From the NCBI RefSeq assembly GCF_902779965.1, contig NZ_CACZDK010000011.1:1-64000 (forward strand): a DNA stretch of 64,000 nt. The letters are read 5' to 3'. Each line of letters starts with the position of its first letter. The first letter of the stretch is position 1. Both the position numbers and the translations under genes were made by a program. Of the stretch, positions 1 through 8,748 are shown piece by piece. A model generated the notes under the pieces. That model made no database searches, was not told where the DNA came from, and saw nothing but the letters and a program-made list of their open reading frames with translations. The stretch is from Fibrobacter succinogenes (lineage in GTDB: Bacteria > Fibrobacterota > Fibrobacteria > Fibrobacterales > Fibrobacteraceae).

Positions 1-535
<535 letters not shown>

Positions 536-946
536 ATGGCTAAATACAAAGTAGCAGTTGCCACGAATGACGGAGTAAATGTCAATGTTCACTTTGGACA
601 CGCAGCCGCATTTGACATCTATGAAGTTGACGAAGCAAGCGGAAAATATGAGAAAGTCGAAGTCCGTTTAAAGCCGGAACATTGCGATGGTTCTTGCGGA
701 GACGGCACTTGTGGTCAGCGCGAAGTTCAGCATTCATCGATGTATGCAGCAGCCAAGAATCTAGCCGATTTAGATTACGTGCTTTGCGAACAGCTTGGTC
801 CGCAAGCGATCCAGTCATTGGCCCGCTTCAATGTACGCGCATTCGATATCGCGCTCCCCATCAGCGAAGCCATTGCAAAAATCAACATTTACAGAAACAA
901 AATCGCAGAACGCGCATTACGATTCAAATCAAATCACAACGACTAA
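536..946 (+). CDS. NifX/NifB-C-terminal-like FeMo-cofactor family protein
   Basis: This 136-residue protein of the dinitrogenase iron-molybdenum cofactor family (Nitro_FeMo-Co fold, as in NifX, NafY and the NifB C-terminus) probably binds or carries an Fe-S or FeMo-co precursor. The N-terminal strand KVAVATNDG and the motif VHFGHAAAFDIYEV (about residues 20-33) are typical. A Cys-rich loop, HCDGSCGDGTCG (about residues 47-58), may bind metal. A longer in-frame start at 497 exists, but the ATG at 536 has a strong AAGGAGG at 520-526 and gives the family N-terminus. It diverges from nifH, so a nitrogenase role is inferred from family and position. The downstream GNAT gene starts one base after its stop. 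Confidence 0.82.
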   Translation: MAKYKVAVATNDGVNVNVHFGHAAAFDIYEVDEASGKYEKVEVRLKPEHCDGSCGDGTCGQREVQHSSMYAAAKNLADLDYVLCEQLGPQAIQSLARFNVRAFDIALPISEAIAKINIYRNKIAERALRFKSNHND

Positions 947-947
947 A

Positions 948-1448
948 ATGAGTCTAAGCAAATTTACGATAAGAAAAGCGACGCTATCCGATTGCAATGC
1001 GATTGCCGCAGTGGAAGCAACATGCTTTCCGCCAGCAGAAGCTGCAAAACATGAAGATTTCCAAAAGCGTCTGGAACGCTATGCGGACTATTTTTTGCTG
1101 ATGTTCGATGGCGACAAGCTGATTTCATTCGTAGACGGATTTGTAACGGATATTCCCGATTTGAACGACAAAATGTACGAAGACGCCGGTATGCACAATC
1201 CAAACGGAGCATGGCAAATGATATTCGGAGTCAACACTATCCCCGAATACCGCCATCAAGGTTGCGCAGAAAAGCTATTGAGATTATTCGTCCAAAACGC
1301 AAAAGCAGAAAGCAGACGTGGCGTTGTTCTCACTTGCAAAGAAAAGCTCGTACATTATTACGCCAAAATTGGTTTTGTCGATGAAGGTATTTCGGCAGAT
1401 TCGACTCACGGAAACGTTGTCTGGAATCAAATGCGACTGACGTTTTAA
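948..1448 (+). CDS. GNAT family N-acetyltransferase
   Basis: This 166-residue single-domain protein has the Gcn5 N-acetyltransferase fold. Strand 1 (FTIRKATLSDCNAIAAVEATCF) opens it. The acetyl-CoA pyrophosphate loop is degenerate, reading PEYRHQGCAEKLLR (about residues 100-113) in place of R/Q-x-x-G-x-G/A. The C-terminal HYYAKIGFVDEG segment (about 142-153) is the usual GNAT ending. The ATG at 948 follows the previous stop (TAA, 944-946) by one base, so the two genes are probably translationally coupled. Reading earlier in this frame would run through the upstream gene. The substrate is unknown. Such enzymes often acetylate small amines or protein N-termini. Confidence 0.8.
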   Translation: MSLSKFTIRKATLSDCNAIAAVEATCFPPAEAAKHEDFQKRLERYADYFLLMFDGDKLISFVDGFVTDIPDLNDKMYEDAGMHNPNGAWQMIFGVNTIPEYRHQGCAEKLLRLFVQNAKAESRRGVVLTCKEKLVHYYAKIGFVDEGISADSTHGNVVWNQMRLTF

Positions 1449-1463
1449 CAAAGAGAGGTAAAC

Positions 1464-2450
1464 ATGTCACATATCCACCATTCTATTACAGAACTTATTG
1501 GGCATACACCGCTTCTTGAACTTCACAATTTCGAAAAGAACCACAACGCCCAAGGCCATATTCTTGCCAAGCTCGAATATTTCAACGCTACAGGTTCTGT
1601 CAAGGATCGCGCCGCCCTTAGCATGATCGAAGAAGCCGAACGCACGGGTAAATTGAAACCGGGTGGAGAAATCGTTGACCTCACAAGTGGTAACACAGGC
1701 ATTGCACTTGCCGCTATCGCAGCCGCAAAAGGTTATAAAGTCACGATATTCTTTGAATCCGGCGGTTCCAAGGAACGCGTTCAAGTTATCAAGACTTATG
1801 GCGCGCAGCTTTTCGATTACAAAGATATTCCCGAATTGAAAAAAGCACTTGAAGACGGCACAATTTGTGACAACATCGTTATCGAGGCCATCACAAAGTA
1901 CACCAAAGAGCACAACGCATTTTTCATCAACCAGTGCGAAAACGAATACAATCCCCTAGCCCATTACAACACGACAGGCCCTGAAATCTGGGAAGATACC
2001 GATGGCAAAGTAGATTTCGTTGTTTCGATGGCAGGCACAGGCGGAACACTGAACGGACTTTCAAAATATTTCCGCGAAAAGAATCCGAATGTCAAAATCG
2101 TCGGTGTGCAAGCGACTCCGGACTCCCGCTATTTCACGCCAGAAGCCGAAAAGAATGGCGTTATCGACGGTGTCGCACCATTTGCAAATGTCGCAGAACC
2201 TCCCACGTTCTTGACGGATTCCTCGATTTACGATGAATACATCGAAGTTTCTACATTACAGGCAAAGGCCGTAGCGCACGAGCTCGCCGAACACGAAGGG
2301 CTTTTCCTGGGCACATCAAGTGCAGCAGGCGTTTACGCAGCCTCAATTGTCGCAGCGCGTCCTGAAAATAAAGACAAGAACATCATCGTCATCACAGCCG
2401 ACAACGGATTCAAATACCTTTCCACAAAAGTTTATGCTTTGAATAAGTAA
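1464..2450 (+). CDS. cysK: Cysteine synthase (O-acetylserine sulfhydrylase), paralogue 1
   Basis: This PLP enzyme makes L-cysteine from O-acetyl-L-serine and sulfide in the cytoplasm. Its 328 residues are normal for CysK. The motif TGSVKDR carries the PLP-binding lysine, K47. TSGNTG (about residues 74-79) is the substrate-binding loop, and the glycine-rich AGTGGTL (about 190-196) anchors the PLP phosphate. The ATG follows GAGAGG with good spacing, 15 bp after the GNAT gene. A second copy lies at 5900-6886 and is nearly identical over the first 70 residues, then diverges in the middle (about residues 110-145). It probably opens or belongs to the sulfur cluster downstream. Cystathionine beta-synthase activity cannot be excluded from sequence alone. 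Confidence 0.93.
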   Translation: MSHIHHSITELIGHTPLLELHNFEKNHNAQGHILAKLEYFNATGSVKDRAALSMIEEAERTGKLKPGGEIVDLTSGNTGIALAAIAAAKGYKVTIFFESGGSKERVQVIKTYGAQLFDYKDIPELKKALEDGTICDNIVIEAITKYTKEHNAFFINQCENEYNPLAHYNTTGPEIWEDTDGKVDFVVSMAGTGGTLNGLSKYFREKNPNVKIVGVQATPDSRYFTPEAEKNGVIDGVAPFANVAEPPTFLTDSSIYDEYIEVSTLQAKAVAHELAEHEGLFLGTSSAAGVYAASIVAARPENKDKNIIVITADNGFKYLSTKVYALNK

Positions 2451-2474
2451 GACTCATCGCATAAAACTCCTAAT

Positions 2475-2508
2475 ACTCCTTCTCGTTAACGCGGGAAGGA
2501 GTTTTTTA
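2475..2508 (+). terminator. Rho-independent terminator after cysK paralogue 1
   Basis: An 8-bp perfect stem, ACTCCTTC (2475-2482) with GAAGGAGT (2495-2502), is followed directly by a T run. It separates the first cysK from the barrel/SBP unit. Confidence 0.85.
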
Positions 2509-2550
2509 TAAGTTCCGATAACATAAATCAATACGTATAATCGCGAGCGA

Positions 2551-2655
2551 TAGCACCCAATACTCAAACAAAATTAGAACAAAATATTTTCGAATTATTT
2601 TGTCGTTCCACTTGAAAAAACTCTTTGACTGCGCAAAAGTGCTTTTTACCTTTAA
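2551..2655 (+). promoter_or_regulatory. Duplicated regulatory region, copy 1 (promoter of barrel-SBP1 unit)
   Basis: These 105 bases align without gaps to 4601-4705 with about 22 mismatches. A plausible promoter is TTGACT (2625-2630), 16 bp, TACCTT (2647-2652). The -10 is poor compared with the TATATT boxes elsewhere in the window, which suggests an activator is needed. Upstream lies the inverted repeat ACAAAATA-N9-TATTTTGT (2579-2586 / 2596-2603). A LysR protein is encoded at 10189 and is the obvious candidate regulator, but this is inference. Confidence 0.6.
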
Positions 2656-2693
2656 TCCGACATTAAAAAACAAAACAAACAAGGAGTTTATCA

Positions 2694-3446
2694 ATGAATA
2701 TCAATGCAAAAAAAATTATTTCCGTTATTGCTCTTGCCTCCGTCAGTTCATTTGCTGAATGGGATTATTACACTGTTCTCGACGAACATCAGGGTCAAGC
2801 ACGAATCAAGGCAAACTACTGGTACAATGGAGATTTCCATTCCACATCTTTTGACTTGAATGCCCGCTATACAGTCGTCAAAGGATTAGAATTGAGCCTC
2901 ACCGGTCTCGGCTACCAGCTTTTTGCCGATCCGAATGACAAAACAAAAGAAGGTGACGGATTCAAAGACTTCAGCGTGGGTGCAAAATACGCATTCAATC
3001 CCAACTTCTCCGTTTTCTTGGACGCCAACATTCCTGCAGGCAAAAAAGAAATTTCCAGCCAGGAATTCAGCCTCAAGGGCGGCGTTCAATGGTTCTTGCC
3101 CATCTCCGAACAGTTCGGTATCGGTAATGAATTTGGCTTGACCGTTCCTTTCAAGCATGATGGAGTCCAACGCGGTCTCGTTGCTGATTATGGTTTTGAA
3201 TTCTATTATGCATTCAGCTCCGGTGTTTCTCCGTTTACAGGCTTTGTATTTACGAGCCAGTTGACAGATTCAAAGAACGAAGACAAATCCGAATCCGGAA
3301 CAGGAGCTTCCAACATTTCTTTCTGGGCCGGCATTTCTTACAACGTTAACAAGAACGTCAATCTGACGCTCTACACCGATGTTGAATACGCCGCACATGG
3401 CGCTTATCAATCCGGCTACATTTTCCAAACAACATTCAGCTTCTAA
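2694..3446 (+). CDS. Outer-membrane beta-barrel protein, candidate sulfur-compound porin
   Basis: This 250-residue protein has an N-terminal signal peptide (cleavage after about residue 21, SVSSFA-EWDYY) and repeated amphipathic strands alternating aromatic and polar residues. It ends FQTTFSF, with the terminal phenylalanine typical of BAM-inserted barrels. It resembles the MetA-pathway/transporter-like barrel families (for example PF13557) by pattern only. The ATG follows AAGGAG by 8 bases. It is first in a unit with a periplasmic binding protein 17 bp downstream, so it may let the ligand across the outer membrane. It could also be a structural or assay-neutral barrel, and no pore specificity can be read from sequence. 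Confidence 0.7.
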   Translation: MNINAKKIISVIALASVSSFAEWDYYTVLDEHQGQARIKANYWYNGDFHSTSFDLNARYTVVKGLELSLTGLGYQLFADPNDKTKEGDGFKDFSVGAKYAFNPNFSVFLDANIPAGKKEISSQEFSLKGGVQWFLPISEQFGIGNEFGLTVPFKHDGVQRGLVADYGFEFYYAFSSGVSPFTGFVFTSQLTDSKNEDKSESGTGASNISFWAGISYNVNKNVNLTLYTDVEYAAHGAYQSGYIFQTTFSF

Positions 3447-3463
3447 AAAAGGGGGCGGCAATA

Positions 3464-4561
3464 ATGAATTTTAAACACCTCATTGAAACAACACTTATAA
3501 GCGCTCTGCTTTTCGGAGCAAGCGCTTTCGCCGAAATTAAAACTGTTCGAATCGCCCATTACACAGGAGTGTTGTGCAGTGCTCCGGTTCATACCGCATG
3601 GCTCAAAGGATTTTTCGACGAAGAATTTAAAAAGATCGGGCAGAAATACGAAATGGTACCAATTGCCGAAGGTTCCGGTTCCGTCAACGACTTGATTGTC
3701 GCTGGGAAAGCGGACGCAGGTAATGAACTTCTCGCCACAGAACTTCAGCCTATCCAAAACGGACTCCCGATTATCTTTGTAACAGGCGTACACACAGGCT
3801 GCACCAAGTTCTACGTCACAAAGCAATCGACCATAAAAAAGCTCAAGGACCTGAAAGGGCGCAAAAGCAAAATTGGCGTCATCGGATTATCCGACAGTTC
3901 GATTATGACATTCAAGCGAAAACTCCGTGACCTTGGCGTTGTCGCCGATGGCCCCGAAGCGGATGTCGAATTCGTTGTCTATGGCGCAACTGACTTGCCA
4001 TTGGCACTCCAAAAGGGAGCCGTGGACATTATCGCCCTTCACGATCCGACCGCTACAACAGCCGAAGAAGAATACGGTTTCCGTAAGCTTCTGGACACCG
4101 CCACCGATCCGAAATTTGCCGTAGAATACTGCTGCATCGCATTCGTGAGCCTCAAACTTTGGAAAGAAAATCCGGAAGGTGCAGCCGCATTCACACGTGC
4201 AGTCGCTCGCGGTTCCGCATTCGTCAACGCTAACCCGCGTGAAACAGCAAGACTCCAGCTTGCAAAGGACATCGTCCCCGGAAGCGAAGATTTCAACACC
4301 AAACTGCTTGAAAGCTACACCCACATTCCATCCCGCAAAGCAACGATTCGCACATTCAGAACCGTCGCCACGGAACTCCAAAAAACGGGCGTACTCAAGA
4401 AAAAGTTGAACATCGAAAAGTTCATCACAAGCCACTTTGCCAATTTTGCGTCTAAGGGGATTCACGTTCCTGACGGTTACAAGTACGATAAGGATACAGG
4501 CTCATTTACAGAAACGACCGAAGAACCGAAAACCTTAGCGAAAAATATCGTTGAGAACTAA
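3464..4561 (+). CDS. ABC transporter periplasmic binding protein, NMT1/SsuA-like, paralogue 1
   Basis: This 365-residue binding protein belongs to the NitT/TauT/SsuA class (NMT1-like fold). A signal peptide covers about residues 1-23 (cleavage after FGASAFA). The mature protein begins with the family strand KTVRIAHYTG and has the motifs WLKGFFDEEF, AGKADAGNELLA and FVTGVHTGC. Four cysteines are shared with its neighbour: VLCSAP, HTGCTK and the pair in EYCC. The strong SD GGGGGCGG lies 17 bp after the barrel stop. The class carries sulfonates, nitrate, thiamine precursors or taurine; the cysK, patB and metY context favours an organosulfur ligand. Family assignment is firm, the ligand is not. 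Confidence 0.85.
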   Translation: MNFKHLIETTLISALLFGASAFAEIKTVRIAHYTGVLCSAPVHTAWLKGFFDEEFKKIGQKYEMVPIAEGSGSVNDLIVAGKADAGNELLATELQPIQNGLPIIFVTGVHTGCTKFYVTKQSTIKKLKDLKGRKSKIGVIGLSDSSIMTFKRKLRDLGVVADGPEADVEFVVYGATDLPLALQKGAVDIIALHDPTATTAEEEYGFRKLLDTATDPKFAVEYCCIAFVSLKLWKENPEGAAAFTRAVARGSAFVNANPRETARLQLAKDIVPGSEDFNTKLLESYTHIPSRKATIRTFRTVATELQKTGVLKKKLNIEKFITSHFANFASKGIHVPDGYKYDKDTGSFTETTEEPKTLAKNIVEN

Positions 4562-4600
4562 AAAGTAGGAGCGCAACTAGGTTTATATAACCATAGCCTA

Positions 4601-4705
4601 TAGCGCCCAATATACGAATAAAATTAGAACAAAGTATTTTTGAATTATTTTGTTTTTCCACCTTTAAAACATCTTTGATTTAGAAAAAGTGATTTATACC
4701 TTTTC
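4601..4705 (+). promoter_or_regulatory. Duplicated regulatory region, copy 2 (promoter of SBP2-cysK2 unit)
   Basis: This matches 2551-2655 at about 79% without gaps. The candidate promoter is TTGATT (4675-4680), 16 bp, TACCTT (4697-4702). The upstream dyad is retained with one G:T change (ACAAAGTA-N9-TATTTTGT). It lies between two paralogous binding-protein genes, giving the second one its own control. Confidence 0.6.
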
Positions 4706-4729
4706 ACAATCAAAAATAGGGAATTAAAA

Positions 4730-5815
4730 ATGAATTTACGAAGCATCATTAAGACTACGCTCATAAGCGCCCTCCTCCTCGGAACAAGCGCTTTTGCCGA
4801 TTTCAAACCAGTCCGAATCGCACACTATACTGGTGTGTTGTGTAGTGCCCCGGTTCATGTCGCTTGGCTCAAAGGTTACTTTGACGAGGAATTCAAAAAG
4901 ATTGGTCAGAAATTCGAAATGGTTCCTGTTGATGCCGGAAAGAATTCTGTGAACGAGCTCATCGTCGCAGGCAAAGTCGATGCAGGGAACGACTTGCTCG
5001 CCACCGAACTTCAGCCCATTCAAAACGGGCTCCCCATCGTCTTTGTCACCGGTGTTCATACGGGTTGCACCAAGTATTACGTCACCAAGAAATCAACGAT
5101 TCAAAAGTTGGAAGACCTGAAGGGACGCAAAACCAAGGTAGGCGTTATCGGTTTATCCGATAGTTCCGTGATGTCGTTCAGACGCAAACTCCGCGATTTA
5201 GGTATCGTCGCAGACGGCCCGGAAGCGGATGTTGAATTCATCGTCTATGGCGCAAGCGACTTGCCGATTGCCCTTGAAAAAGGCGCTGTTGACATTATCG
5301 CCCTTCATGATCCAACCGCAGCAACCGCCGAAAAAGAATACGGCTTGCGCAAGTTGCTCGACACCGCAATCGATCCGAAATTTGCCGTAGAATACTGCTG
5401 CGTCGCATTCGTGACACTCAAGCTCTGGAAGGAAAATCCAGAAGGTGCCGCCGCTTACACGCGCGCAGTCGCTCGCGGATCCGCATTTGTGAACAGCAAT
5501 CCGCGTGAAGCCGCAAGACTCCAGCTCTCGAAGGATGTCGTTTCTGGCAGTGAAGAATTCAACGCCCAGCTGCTCGAAAGCTACGGACACATTCCGTCCC
5601 GCAAGGCCGCGCTCCGCACGTTCAATATCGTTGCTGCAGAGCTTCAAAAGACGGGAGTCTTGAAGAAAAAGCTGAACATCGAAAAGTTCGTCAAGAGCCA
5701 CTTTGCAGACTTCGAATCAAAGGGTATCAAAATTCCGGATGGCTACTCCTATGATAAGGCCACCGATAAATTCACAGAAAATTTCGAAGAGCCGAAATCA
5801 TTAGTGAAGAAATAA
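4730..5815 (+). CDS. ABC transporter periplasmic binding protein, NMT1/SsuA-like, paralogue 2
   Basis: This 361-residue paralogue of the preceding gene shares almost all motifs, including the signal peptide (LLGTSAFA), RIAHYTGVLCSAPVH, GVHTGCTKYYV and the EYCC pair. Differences concentrate at the C-terminus and at scattered surface positions, as expected for an older tandem duplication. The ATG follows AGGGA. It has its own promoter region and is probably co-transcribed with the second cysK 84 bp downstream. There are two binding proteins but only one permease and one ATPase in the cluster, so both probably feed the same transporter, perhaps with different ligands or affinities. Confidence 0.85.
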   Translation: MNLRSIIKTTLISALLLGTSAFADFKPVRIAHYTGVLCSAPVHVAWLKGYFDEEFKKIGQKFEMVPVDAGKNSVNELIVAGKVDAGNDLLATELQPIQNGLPIVFVTGVHTGCTKYYVTKKSTIQKLEDLKGRKTKVGVIGLSDSSVMSFRRKLRDLGIVADGPEADVEFIVYGASDLPIALEKGAVDIIALHDPTAATAEKEYGLRKLLDTAIDPKFAVEYCCVAFVTLKLWKENPEGAAAYTRAVARGSAFVNSNPREAARLQLSKDVVSGSEEFNAQLLESYGHIPSRKAALRTFNIVAAELQKTGVLKKKLNIEKFVKSHFADFESKGIKIPDGYSYDKATDKFTENFEEPKSLVKK

Positions 5816-5820
5816 ACATA

Positions 5821-5870
5821 GGCGCCCCCAGCATGGTTCGGTAGGCTCACCAACCTTAGGCGGGGTGACA
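5821..5870. repeat. Palindromic intergenic element between SBP2 and cysK2
   Basis: This stem-loop element has an inner stem GGTT(c)GGT (5835-5842) pairing with ACC AACC (5849-5855) and an outer C5 (5825-5829) facing G4 (5862-5865). It ends in GGGGTGAC, like other dispersed repeats in this window. On the plus strand it is followed by A, not T, so it is not a forward terminator. Confidence 0.5.
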
Positions 5871-5899
5871 AAAAAGTTTAACAGAAAAGAGAGGTAACA

Positions 5900-6886
5900 A
5901 TGTCCAATATTCACCATTCCATTACCGAGCTCGTCGGCCACACTCCGCTGCTGGAGCTCCACAATTTTGAGAAGAATCACAATGCCAAGGGCCATATCCT
6001 GGCAAAACTCGAATACTTCAACCCGTCCGGCTCCGTGAAGGACCGCGCTGCCCTCAGAATGATTGAAGAAGCCGAACGCGAAGGCAAGCTCAAGCCGGGT
6101 GGAGAAATCGTTGAAATCACAAGCGGTAACACGGGCATCGGCCTTGCCGCTATCGCCGCTGCCAAGGGCTACAAACTCACCGTTTTCTTTGAACCGGGTG
6201 GTTCTGAAGAACGCGTACAAGTGATCAAGACCTATGGAGCAACGCTCCTCGGTTACGACGCCCTTCCGAACGTAAGCAAGCTTCTGAAGGAAGGCTCCTT
6301 CTCTGTTGCCGTCTTGCTCTCCGACGTCCGCAAGTATGCCGAAGAACACAATGCATTCTTCATCAACCAGATTGAAAACGAAAACAACCCGCTCGCCCAT
6401 TACTACACCACCGGCCCGGAAATCGTTGCCGATACGGATGGCAAGGTAGACTTTATCGTTTCCATGGCAGGCACGGGCGGTACGCTCAATGGTCTTTCCA
6501 AGTACTTCCGCGAACACAATCCGAACGTGAAAATCGTCGGTGTGCAGGCCACTCCGGATTCTCGCTTCTTCACCCCGGAAGCTGAAGAACATGGCGTGAT
6601 CGATGGTGTTGCCCCGTTCGCAAACGTTCCGGAACCGCCTCCTCTGCTGAACGATTCTTCGATCTATGACGAATACATTGAAGTCTCTACGCTCCAGGCT
6701 ACAGGCGTTGCCCACGAACTCGCCGAAAAGGAAGGCCTCTTCCTCGGAACATCCGGTGCAGCAGGCATCTATGCCGCCTCCATCGTGGCTGCACGTCCTG
6801 AAAACGAAGGAAAGAACATTGTCGTTATTACAGCTGATAACGGATTCAAGTACCTTTCCACTAAGGTGTACGCATTGAAGAAGTAA
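5900..6886 (+). CDS. cysK: Cysteine synthase, paralogue 2
   Basis: This second 328-residue PLP-dependent O-acetylserine sulfhydrylase has the PLP lysine at K47 (SGSVKDR), TSGNTG and AGTGGTL. It matches paralogue 1 closely at both ends but differs at about residues 110-145, near the region that closes over the active site, so substrate preference may differ. The ATG follows AGAGAGG. Codon choice looks more biased toward C-ending codons than in paralogue 1, hinting at higher expression. It lies between a binding protein and the permease/ATPase, which ties cysteine synthesis to the imported sulfur source. Sulfocysteine-synthase (CysM-like) activity is possible. Confidence 0.93.
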   Translation: MSNIHHSITELVGHTPLLELHNFEKNHNAKGHILAKLEYFNPSGSVKDRAALRMIEEAEREGKLKPGGEIVEITSGNTGIGLAAIAAAKGYKLTVFFEPGGSEERVQVIKTYGATLLGYDALPNVSKLLKEGSFSVAVLLSDVRKYAEEHNAFFINQIENENNPLAHYYTTGPEIVADTDGKVDFIVSMAGTGGTLNGLSKYFREHNPNVKIVGVQATPDSRFFTPEAEEHGVIDGVAPFANVPEPPPLLNDSSIYDEYIEVSTLQATGVAHELAEKEGLFLGTSGAAGIYAASIVAARPENEGKNIVVITADNGFKYLSTKVYALKK

Positions 6887-6900
6887 GACTCATTGTGTAC

Positions 6901-6940
6901 AAGCTCCTTCCCGTGACCTCACAAGGGGAGGAGCTTTTTT
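6901..6940 (+). terminator. Intra-cluster terminator-like hairpin between cysK2 and the permease
   Basis: The stem AGCTCCTTCCC (6902-6912) pairs with GGGGAGGAGCT (6925-6935), and a T run follows. The permease ATG is only 16 bases beyond and no promoter fits between. The permease and ATPase genes can therefore be expressed only by read-through, which would lower transporter levels relative to binding protein and CysK. Confidence 0.8.
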
Positions 6941-6955
6941 ATTCAAGGAGTTTAA

Positions 6956-7918
6956 ATGAAGAATAAACTAATAAACACATTAAGAAGATTTTTACCCTTT
7001 TTAGGTGTTATTGTCGCACTTGCCATCCACTTGCTTATCGAAGACAGCGACGAACACCCAGAAGCTGAAGAAGCTTACTACACCTGGATTTTGTATTTCT
7101 TTTTGGTCACTACATTCATCCTCGGCATCGTCTCCACCTTTGTCAAAAAATTGAAGAAAGGCCTGGAATATTCCGGTGCGTTTTGGGGAGGCGTCGGAAT
7201 CGTCATCGCCATCATTGACATTGTCATCGGAAAGCTAGCCCTCTTCCCCGTCTTGTTTTTCCCGAAATACGACAACATTCTCGCCCAGTTTTTCGAAGGC
7301 TACGAAATCATCCTCAAGTGCATTTGGCACTCGACAAAACTTTTAGTCACAGGATTCCTCTACGGTGCCGGATTCGGCTTTATCACAGGCGTTCTCCTTG
7401 GATTCAACAAAAAGTTCAATTATTGGATTAACCCTTACATCAAGCTAATAGGCCCGATTCCCGCAACAATCTGGATTCCGATTTCGCTGACGATTTTTCC
7501 GACAACTTTTGGCGCAAGCGTTTTTATCATTGCACTTTCCGTCTGGTTCTCGGTTGCGCTTATGACGAGCTCTGCAATACAGGCTGTCCCCAAAACCTAT
7601 TTTGAAGTTTCACGCACGCTCGGCGCAAGTAGCGCTTTCCAGATTTTCCGAGTCGGCATCCCGGCCGCCATGCCCTCCATTTTCCTTGGCGTATTCTACG
7701 GCATCATCAGTGCATTCTTGGCGCTCATGACCGCAGAAATGTTCGGCGTCAAATACGGTATCGGCTGGTACATCTCCTGGCAAAAGGCCATGCTCGTCTA
7801 TAGCGGTGTTTATGCAGGAATCATCGTCATTGCAGTTTACTGCATGCTCATACTCACCTTGCTCTTTAAATTGCGCGATAAAATCTTGAATTGGCAAAAG
7901 GGAACTTTGAAATGGTAA
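6956..7918 (+). CDS. ABC transporter permease, SsuC/TauC-like, with N-terminal membrane extension
   Basis: This 320-residue inner-membrane permease partners the binding proteins and the downstream ATPase. About three hydrophobic segments (residues about 12-24, 43-62 and 78-100) precede the usual BPD_transp_1 core (about 125-310). The EAA loop reads SRTLGASSAFQIFRVGIPAAMPS (about residues 219-241), where it contacts the ATPase. SsuC is usually about 260 residues, so the extra N-terminal helices are unusual. AAGGAG precedes the ATG. Its stop overlaps the ATPase start (ATGGTAA), so the two are translationally coupled. Confidence 0.88.
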   Translation: MKNKLINTLRRFLPFLGVIVALAIHLLIEDSDEHPEAEEAYYTWILYFFLVTTFILGIVSTFVKKLKKGLEYSGAFWGGVGIVIAIIDIVIGKLALFPVLFFPKYDNILAQFFEGYEIILKCIWHSTKLLVTGFLYGAGFGFITGVLLGFNKKFNYWINPYIKLIGPIPATIWIPISLTIFPTTFGASVFIIALSVWFSVALMTSSAIQAVPKTYFEVSRTLGASSAFQIFRVGIPAAMPSIFLGVFYGIISAFLALMTAEMFGVKYGIGWYISWQKAMLVYSGVYAGIIVIAVYCMLILTLLFKLRDKILNWQKGTLKW

Positions 7919-8715
7919 CAGAAAATATCGAAAACGTAAAAGGCGCAATCCACATTGAAAATCTTGTAAAGACATTTATCAGTAACGAAGGCGAAACCGT
8001 CGCCGCACTGAGCGGAGTCAATCTCGACATTCCCGCAGGCAGTTTCGTGAGCCTTATCGGTCCATCCGGCTGCGGAAAGACAACGCTCTTGAGGCAAATC
8101 GCAGGACTTGCCGAACCCACTTCGGGCGGCGTATTTGTCGATGGCAAAAAAATTACGAAGCCCGGTGCCGATCGCGGTTTTGCATTCCAGCAAGCAACAC
8201 TTTTTCCATGGCTCAACATCCGCGACAACATTTCGCTTGGGCTCAGGGCCCGCCACGTGTACAAGGAACACAAGCAAGACGTTGACGAATTCATCGAAAC
8301 GGTCGGGCTCAAGGGATTCGAAAAATCATACCCGCACGAACTTTCCGGCGGCATGAATCAGCGAGCAAGCCTTGCAAGAGCGCTTGTCGGCCACCCGGAT
8401 ATTCTCCTTTTGGACGAGCCCCTTGGTGCACTGGACGCTTTCACGCGCATGGCGATGCAAGACGAAATCCACCGCCTTTGGAAAAAATATAAAACCACCA
8501 TGGTGATGGTCACGCACGATGTTGACGAAGCGCTTTACCTCAGCAACTACGTTGTCGTGATGAAGGCCCGCCCCTCAAAAATCGAGCAGGTCATCAAAAT
8601 CGACTTGCCATTCCCGCGCGTGCGCACTCAAGACACCTTTGTGCTATACCGAAAGAAGATTCTTGAAATTCTCAACTTTGCAGGAAAAATTCCAGAACCT
8701 GAATACTACTTATAA
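7912..8715 (+). CDS. ABC transporter ATPase, SsuB/TauB-like
   Basis: This 267-residue cytoplasmic ATPase powers the adjacent permease. Walker A is GPSGCGKTT (about residues 47-55), the Q-loop is FQQATLFPW, the signature is LSGGMNQR, Walker B is ILLLDEPLGALD and the switch histidine is in VTHDVDEAL. This is the nitrate/sulfonate/bicarbonate subfamily. A TTG start at 7891 is possible, but the ATG at 7912 is preceded by AAAGGGA and overlaps the permease stop, the usual coupling arrangement. Confidence 0.9.
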   Translation: MVTENIENVKGAIHIENLVKTFISNEGETVAALSGVNLDIPAGSFVSLIGPSGCGKTTLLRQIAGLAEPTSGGVFVDGKKITKPGADRGFAFQQATLFPWLNIRDNISLGLRARHVYKEHKQDVDEFIETVGLKGFEKSYPHELSGGMNQRASLARALVGHPDILLLDEPLGALDAFTRMAMQDEIHRLWKKYKTTMVMVTHDVDEALYLSNYVVVMKARPSKIEQVIKIDLPFPRVRTQDTFVLYRKKILEILNFAGKIPEPEYYL

Positions 8716-8748
8716 TCAAAATCTATAAAAGGTGCTAGAAATATAATA

